The translations under genes and the position numbers were made by a program. This document shows positions 58,322 through 64,000 of a stretch of DNA of 64,000 nucleotides, in pieces. Each line of letters begins with the position of its first letter. Position 1 is the stretch's first letter. Source of the DNA: Aquatica leii (taxonomy: Eukaryota > Arthropoda > Insecta > Coleoptera > Lampyridae); assembly GCA_035610365.1 (NCBI GenBank), contig CM069432.1, positions 85,234,020-85,298,019 of the forward strand. Direction: 5' to 3'. The notes beneath the pieces are model-generated. The model did not search any database. It was not told the origin of the DNA and saw only the letters and a list, made by a program, of their open reading frames with translations.

Positions 58322-59133
58322 GAATATTCAAAAAACTCTAATAATTGATCCATTTTACCCCGTTTGACGGTATATTAGATCTATTTGAGCACTTGACTTT
58401 ATTTTGTATTTTCTAAACAAAAACAATTGTCATGAGAGGATTGAAACAATTTTGAGTTCAAAACAATGGTTTTCAATACCACCAATTTTTTGAGAGAGAA
58501 CTTCATATAACGTTTGTAATTTGTATAGTTCCATTTCTAAGAATAACACTCATCAGTTATAAATTATTTTTAAAGATTTACAAATTTACTTTATTTCCTT
58601 TATAAATTACATTTACTTGTTATTCTATTGCAACCTCTAAAAAAACGTTCACATACTTACATCACATTTGTCGAAACATTGATAACAAATGAGGCTTTGA
58701 CATAAATAGATTTCTTTAATTTAACGTCTACAAAAATAAAATGTAAATAATTGATAATTTTTAAACTTATTTGGTTTATTCATAGTAGCTTTTACTGGAA
58801 ATGAATATATATTTAAAAAAAACGTATTTATATAAAATTAATGGTCAACGCCGTCTCATAGGAACGGAGATACGTACGAGTTATATCTACATGTAAAAAG
58901 TTATATTTTTAGGTTTTGATTTAAGTAAGTTAGTTCAAACCAAGGAAGTTTACCCCTACATTTCCTATTATATACTAGATAGCTAACTAAAGAATTAAAA
59001 GTGAAACCACAATCGGTCATTTCCAGGATAGGCATAATATTATTAATGTGATTGGTTGACAACCACACAACAACATATAGCAATAGTTACTATTTTCTGA
59101 GTTTCTCTTAGGCTCGGTTTCGCCATTAAGAAT
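58322..59133. other. AT-rich sequence, nothing recognised
   Basis: No supported feature. Confidence 0.5.
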
Positions 59134-59262
59134 TTAACTCTAGATTAACTAATCTATGGATAATTTTGAAATCCTATCATATTACTGGTTAGCTTAAAAC
59201 CATTAACCAATGATATGACAGGATTTTAAAGTCAATCGTAGGTTATTTAATCTAGACTTTAA
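59134..59262. repeat. 129-bp imperfect palindrome
   Basis: Arms 59134-59191 and 59203-59262 are inverted (ATCCTATCATATTACTGGTTA against its near complement AATCCTGTCATATCATTGGTTA, and TCTAGATTAA at the outer ends). It could be a small MITE. CTCGGTTTCGCCATTAAG lies just outside the left arm only. Confidence 0.7.
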
Positions 59263-62200
59263 AAATAGTTTTGTTTGTAGTTATTATATGTTTTGTAGAA
59301 TATTCCATGTTACACAAACTTGAAAGGTACTAAAAAAGTAGGTTATTGTACCTATATTAAGGAAATTTGTCATATTAAAAGAAACATTAATGAAACGCTG
59401 ATGTTATCTGTCATAAAAAATGGAAAACAAAAAAAAACAATTTTAATTTTATGGTACAATAAACTTATAACTTCACGCAAGTTTTCTATATAAACGTTTT
59501 AGTGTTTACATACTTAAAATAATATTCAATAGCATAATTGAAAAAAAAAATGATTGACGTCTAAAAAAATATAGCCGCAATTAAAATCAATGACCGGGCA
59601 AAACAAATGTTTTGATGTCTATTCCTAATTATTTTTAAATGTTTGAATTGATTGATATTTTTTATTTCGTATTTAAACATTGGCATTTTTGTTATGAGAG
59701 TGAATTTTTTGCTTTATTACTAATTTATTTATTAAGCGAGATTTTTTGCTTTTATTTATTATGCTTGATTTTAATTACAGAATTTTTCATAAAAGGCGTT
59801 TATGAAAAAAAACAAAAACTAAAATAATAGTTATAATTTAGTCGATTAATAGTTACCCTTACACATTTTGCATTTGTATGATTTGTAACATTCTATGTTA
59901 TTATGTTCAAGTTCACAAAAGCATTGTTAGAAGCGCATACTTTAGTAACTGCTGTCTGATATTATATTACAGATTATATGTGTAGGTACGAAATATCGTA
60001 TTCATAAAGTAGGGTTTTAACTTAGCATTAGGTGTGAACCTAGTATTAGTTTGAAGTTGACAAAAGACGCGTGGCTACAAATCCGGAAAAGTGATCCGCC
60101 CATTTGTATCCGCTGCCTACGCAGATGTACATTTAATTTACTAATTAAACACCGCACAATAAAATCAAATAAAACTCAAAAACAGCAAAAGTTTAATTTA
60201 AATATAAATACGTAGATTTGAAAAACATAATCTTTATTTTAAAATGTTAATAGTCTTTAGAAAAGTTTTCAAATTTATTGTTAAAATGAATTTGCGGGGT
60301 CTTTAGAAAACCACGATAGTGATTTTTATATAATATATAACTAATCCTATAAAAAGGAACAAAACAAACAAAAAATAGCAAAGCCTTAGAAAATCCGATC
60401 GTATTAAGCCACAGCATGAACAGGACAGGACCTTTGTTGGCTTTTATTATTTTTCCGCACTTTGAATTATAACAAATTTTTAACAAAAGATACGTCGTTC
60501 ACACTGGTTACCAAGAAAAACAATAATCTATAACGACTAATATGTTATTTCATCATATTTTTTGGGGATGTAGGATTTATAATTCCCTGCGTTATGACAA
60601 CACGTGTAGGGGGTGTATTAGGGGACATTTTTTATGCCAGCTGTTACTACATTTGTATTATTATTGTAGATGTAGATAGTTATATGCGCTCTTTTGATCA
60701 AAACTTCTCCCTATTGCATCGTTATGTCTTTCTTATTACATGAAATCGCATATATTGACTTTGTTCTAGGCTTTAAAGCGTATCTATAATCTTGCTTATA
60801 CCGAATCCTGTAGTTATAAATATAGAAAAGTATCATATATTAACATTTATAGGTACTATCTGTCTAAATGGGTTTTTAGTTATAACAATAAATTTTCTAC
60901 CGCATATCTATTTTGCATATTTTTTTAGATAATAGTAAATTGCAAAATAAGTTATATTACCTTTAACGAAAATTATTATGTAATACTATGTTAAATAATA
61001 TAGTAAACAACTAAGTACTTATAAATATAAATTATACCTTAGCTGCTTAGGAAATCCTATATTATGTGAAAGTTTATATCAAAATTTTTTTATTTACTAC
61101 TTTAACTACTTCTTTTCATTCTTCAACTTAAAAATAACGTTATTAATAATAAAAACAAACCCACTATAAGATGATCAACGTAAATGTTTTTTAATACTGT
61201 ATGATGCAACTGGAAATTGTGTTCATATTATTTGATGTAGTTACAGTTAAATCGTCAAAGACTCCCATTGTTTGTTAGTTAACTGGATGATTAGACAAAC
61301 AACATATTTACATATTTTCTGGTTATTTATATTAGTTTTATTTATCTTGAACATATAAGTTCGGTGTTAATTATTTTTTTAAATTTGAATTTAAGAATTT
61401 TTTTTATGATAACATTCTTTTTGGCACAACAGGTTTTTTATATTTATTATATTTTATCCGTTCTTTTATAAAGCGTGTTCTACAATTGCATAAAATGTAT
61501 GGTGTGTTCTTATCCGTTTTCTTTAACAGTATAGCAATCACTATACTCTTTTGTTGCGGTTGTTGCATTTATATATCGGCTTGAATCTGTGTTCTACCAA
61601 TATACTACATGTCTCTTAATACATTATTTTTATTTTTTATTATAAACTGTTTGTTCTTAAGTCTACACCACAAAAACATTATTTACGTACCGTATGTAAA
61701 CATACAAAATTTTTGGACTTGCTTGTTTTTATTTATACAAACGTAGTGTACGTTACTTGTCTACATGTGCCAACGTAAGATAATTACCTATTTGTTTTAT
61801 TTCTATTGTCTTTCTATGTTTGGTATCACAAATAATAATAATTAATAGGTAAAAATTAAAACTTTTTTACATTATATTTTTAAATCGATATTAATATAAA
61901 AACAAAAAGTTTTTCAATATCGCAGTAAAACACGTTTTGTTCTCAATTTTTAGATATTAAAGCTTGAACTTTAGTTTACATTTTAATATTAATTTTTAAT
62001 AAATTTTTTGTTTTTGACATTTAACGTAGGTTTATTTATAGTCTATTATTAACTGTATGTAAAAATTGATTTTACTATTATTATTTATTTTTTGCTTATA
62101 ATTTGATACACGATTTTTGTATATCACATTCCAGCAATTTGGTTTAAAATTCATGCAGGGTGTAACGTTTATATGAAATAAATGCAGTAAAGAGAATGCA

Positions 62201-62580
62201 AAACTCTTAATTTAAAATGTAAAATGTAATGTATTTTACTTTTAATTTTAGATTTTTAATGAAAAGTTCCATTTTAAATGAATACGTAAAGGTACATAAC
62301 TTGTTCCATATTTACCTAGTAAATTTATGTATATATCTATGGATACATGTAAAAATTGCATTCTTTTTTACAAATATACTTTTAAGTAGATAATAACATA
62401 CATAATGTAATTTTCCATTTAGTAAACTACGCACGAGTAATTTTGCAAATCGGCAAGAAAATGTTATATTATTTCGCAAATAAAAGTTATAACCCATCTT
62501 ATTCTAATTTCAAAATTAACGACGGCACATGCTAATGTGTTCTGCTTGAGAAATCGTGCTGCAAGCTGCAATGTCTTGCG
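59263..62580. other. AT-rich sequence, nothing recognised
   Basis: Only short low-complexity frames are present. No repeat shared with the rest of the window was noticed. Confidence 0.5.
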
Positions 62581-62584
62581 AAAC

Positions 62585-62720
62585 GTCAGTTTGTTTGGGT
62601 TTACGAACGACAATACGGCAAAGACCAAGTTCTACTTCTTGTTTTGGCTTTCAAGAAGAGACTAAGACCATGCCTAAGTCTGGGTGTTTTACTACGACGC
62701 GATCTAAGCCGAAAGCTTAA
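62585..62720 (+). repeat. dispersed fragment related to segment B
   Basis: GTCAGTTTGTTTGGGTTTAC, then CGGCAAAGACCAAGTTCTAC and TTGTTTTGGCTTTCAAGAAG resemble 17525-17595 and 28375-28445. The end CGAAAGCTTAAGATTTTATA is also found at 46297-46316, which marks a further dispersed repeat. Confidence 0.55.
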
Positions 62721-63484
62721 GATTTTATATTGTTTTATAGTGGGTTTTAAGTTTTAATTTTTTCTGGTGTTGGTGTGCGTAGGATTATTAATGAGTGTAG
62801 TGATAATTAAATTGAAAAAATTTTTCTTGAATAATGTGATACTCCGTTAATTCATGTAATTCTTTTTATTTTACATTTTTATATTTTTTGTGTTTACTCG
62901 ACTCAATTTATTTTTACTTTATATTTTTTTTTTAATTTTGTGTTTTATTTTAATGTTTAATAAATGTTAAATTGTTAAAAATTGTAAAAAAGCTTTTATT
63001 TCATCGGCATTCGCGTTTTTTGTAAATTTAAATATTCCTATTTAGATTGTATTAAACATAATGGGGAAGGAGCTGTAAAACTTCCTGGCGCCTTTTTGAT
63101 TTTAACTTTTATATTATTTTGGTTCTATGTTTCCCAATCAATCACGGATTTGTTTTAATGTGACCTACGACCGTTTCAACTGAGCACCGGCAATTTTTTC
63201 ATTTATGTTACCTATATGTTATCTAAGCAATTTTCTTTTTAATAGCTTTTGCATGTAACTATGGTATAAAATATTAGATTGTCTATTTTATTATATCAAT
63301 TTTAGTTGTACAAAATGTATTTATTTTGTAATAATTAACACAAAAAGTATATAAATGTTATATTAACAATTTTTACCTAAAAGTTGCGTTAAGTTTTACC
63401 ATTGAAAAAATTAAACACCAACGACCATAAAACATTGATATTATTTTATTCATAAGAATAAGGACACGATTTTTTTACAATAAA
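62721..63484. other. AT-rich sequence, nothing recognised
   Basis: No supported feature between the B-like fragment and the pogo-type terminus. Confidence 0.5.
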
Positions 63485-63486
63485 TA

Positions 63487-64000
63487 CAGTCTAAGCCGCC
63501 TATAACGTCCTTGCATATAACAATCCGTCGCATATAACGAACCATTCTTTGCGGTCATAAACAAAGTTCCATAAGAATACATACAAAGTTACGTCGCTTA
63601 TAACGAACCCGTATGTAACAATATGTCGGTTATAACGTTCTTAAAAATATTACTTCACTACAATAAAGAAACATAAATTCCAGAAATTTTTTCTTGAAAA
63701 ATGTTAGGTACTTAGGTAAAACCTATTATGTACGTAATTCTTTACTAAGCTATTCATCCGGCTTAAAAACATACCTTATTTAAAGAATTTACGTACATTT
63801 CTAAATTGTCATCGACGGCAATTAAAAAAACATTTTATTTTGAGTACCTACAGTTCTTTCATGGAAAGTTTTTCAGTTTATTAGCGATAGCTGACAATGA
63901 AAGATGGAAAAAAACGTCGTTTACTTTTACATTAGAAGATAAATTTGAAATTGTGCGAGAATTAGAAAACGGTAAAACTCATAGTGAAGTGTGTCAAGAA
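63487..64000 (+). mobile_element. 5' end of a pogo/Tigger-type DNA transposon (cut by window end)
   Basis: It starts CAGTCTAAGCCGCC after a TA (63485-63486). Repeated CATATAACGAACC / CTTATAACGAACCC motifs follow to about 63645. CAGT termini with TATAACGAAC repeats are characteristic of pogo/Tigger/jerky-type elements. The transposase frame begins within the last 100 bp. Confidence 0.7.
63902..64000 (+). CDS. partial pogo/CENP-B-type transposase N-terminus
   Basis: The frame reads RWKKTSFTFTLEDKFEIVRE and continues LENGKTHSEVCQE at the window edge. Residues T-L-E-D-K-F-E-I-V and L-E-N-G-K fit the start of the psq-type helix-turn-helix DNA-binding domain of CENP-B/Tigger/jerky transposases. 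No in-frame ATG precedes it closely, so the start may be upstream, non-ATG-visible because of decay, or after an intron (an AG acceptor-like TTTTTCAG lies about 30 bp upstream). Partial at its 3' end. Whether the rest is intact cannot be seen. Confidence 0.72.

Overview
The window looks like AT-rich repetitive DNA from an arthropod, most likely an insect. I see no complete, confidently recognisable host gene, no tRNA or rRNA gene and no CRISPR array. The insect reading rests on the repeat content: an R1/LOA-type LINE relic with RNase H, a Crypton-like tyrosine recombinase gene with short spliced exons, pogo-type termini and decayed proteins of types I associate with insect genomes. The species cannot be named from this sequence.

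Layout. (1) 1-5168: unannotated AT-rich DNA and a decayed LINE (about 2055-4290) lying between two ~235-bp direct repeats. (2) 5169-36066: five (TA)n tracts (5169-5192, 8263-8286, 12155-12184, 31703-31717, 36023-36066) delimit four consecutive blocks. Block E (5193-8262) has inverted subterminal arrays of TTGAGCCCG. Block X1 (8287-12154) and block X2 (31718-36022) are direct copies of one non-coding element with TGGCACC arrays. Block Y (12185-31703, 19.5 kb) lies between them and has inverted arrays of TGGCGTCC/TGGCGACC at its two ends. (3) Inside Y, a ~4.5-5 kb unit (called A-B-H here) occurs twice in direct orientation (13427-19730 and 25378-30830). Between the copies lie a third copy of part B and a seven-exon Crypton-like gene (21221-24755). 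Three short TA- or AT-targeted inverted-repeat elements have inserted into these units; the other copy gives the empty site for each. (4) 36067-64000: mostly unannotated DNA holding a ~3.9-kb inverted-repeat element (37221-41093), a 145-bp insertion with 15-bp target duplications, three decayed transposon-type coding relics (about 49, 50.9 and 56 kb), a possible minus-strand exon (52.5 kb), a 1.5-kb element with subterminal arrays (56811-58319) and the 5' end of a pogo-type element cut by the window end.

How it fits together. The gene carries the N-terminal zinc fingers, the tyrosine recombinase core (R-x-x-E-L, L-R-K-H, and H and Tyr nine residues apart) and a C-terminal Myb-like segment. 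It has one small frameshift, so the copy is probably recently dead or is misassembled. It sits in the middle of Y, whose ends look like transposon termini. Either a Crypton inserted into an older non-coding element, or Y is a very large (TA)n-targeted element that carries its own recombinase. The X-Y-X arrangement can be read as nested insertion into TA repeats or as a composite element with long direct repeats. Computed alignments and genome-wide copies would decide.
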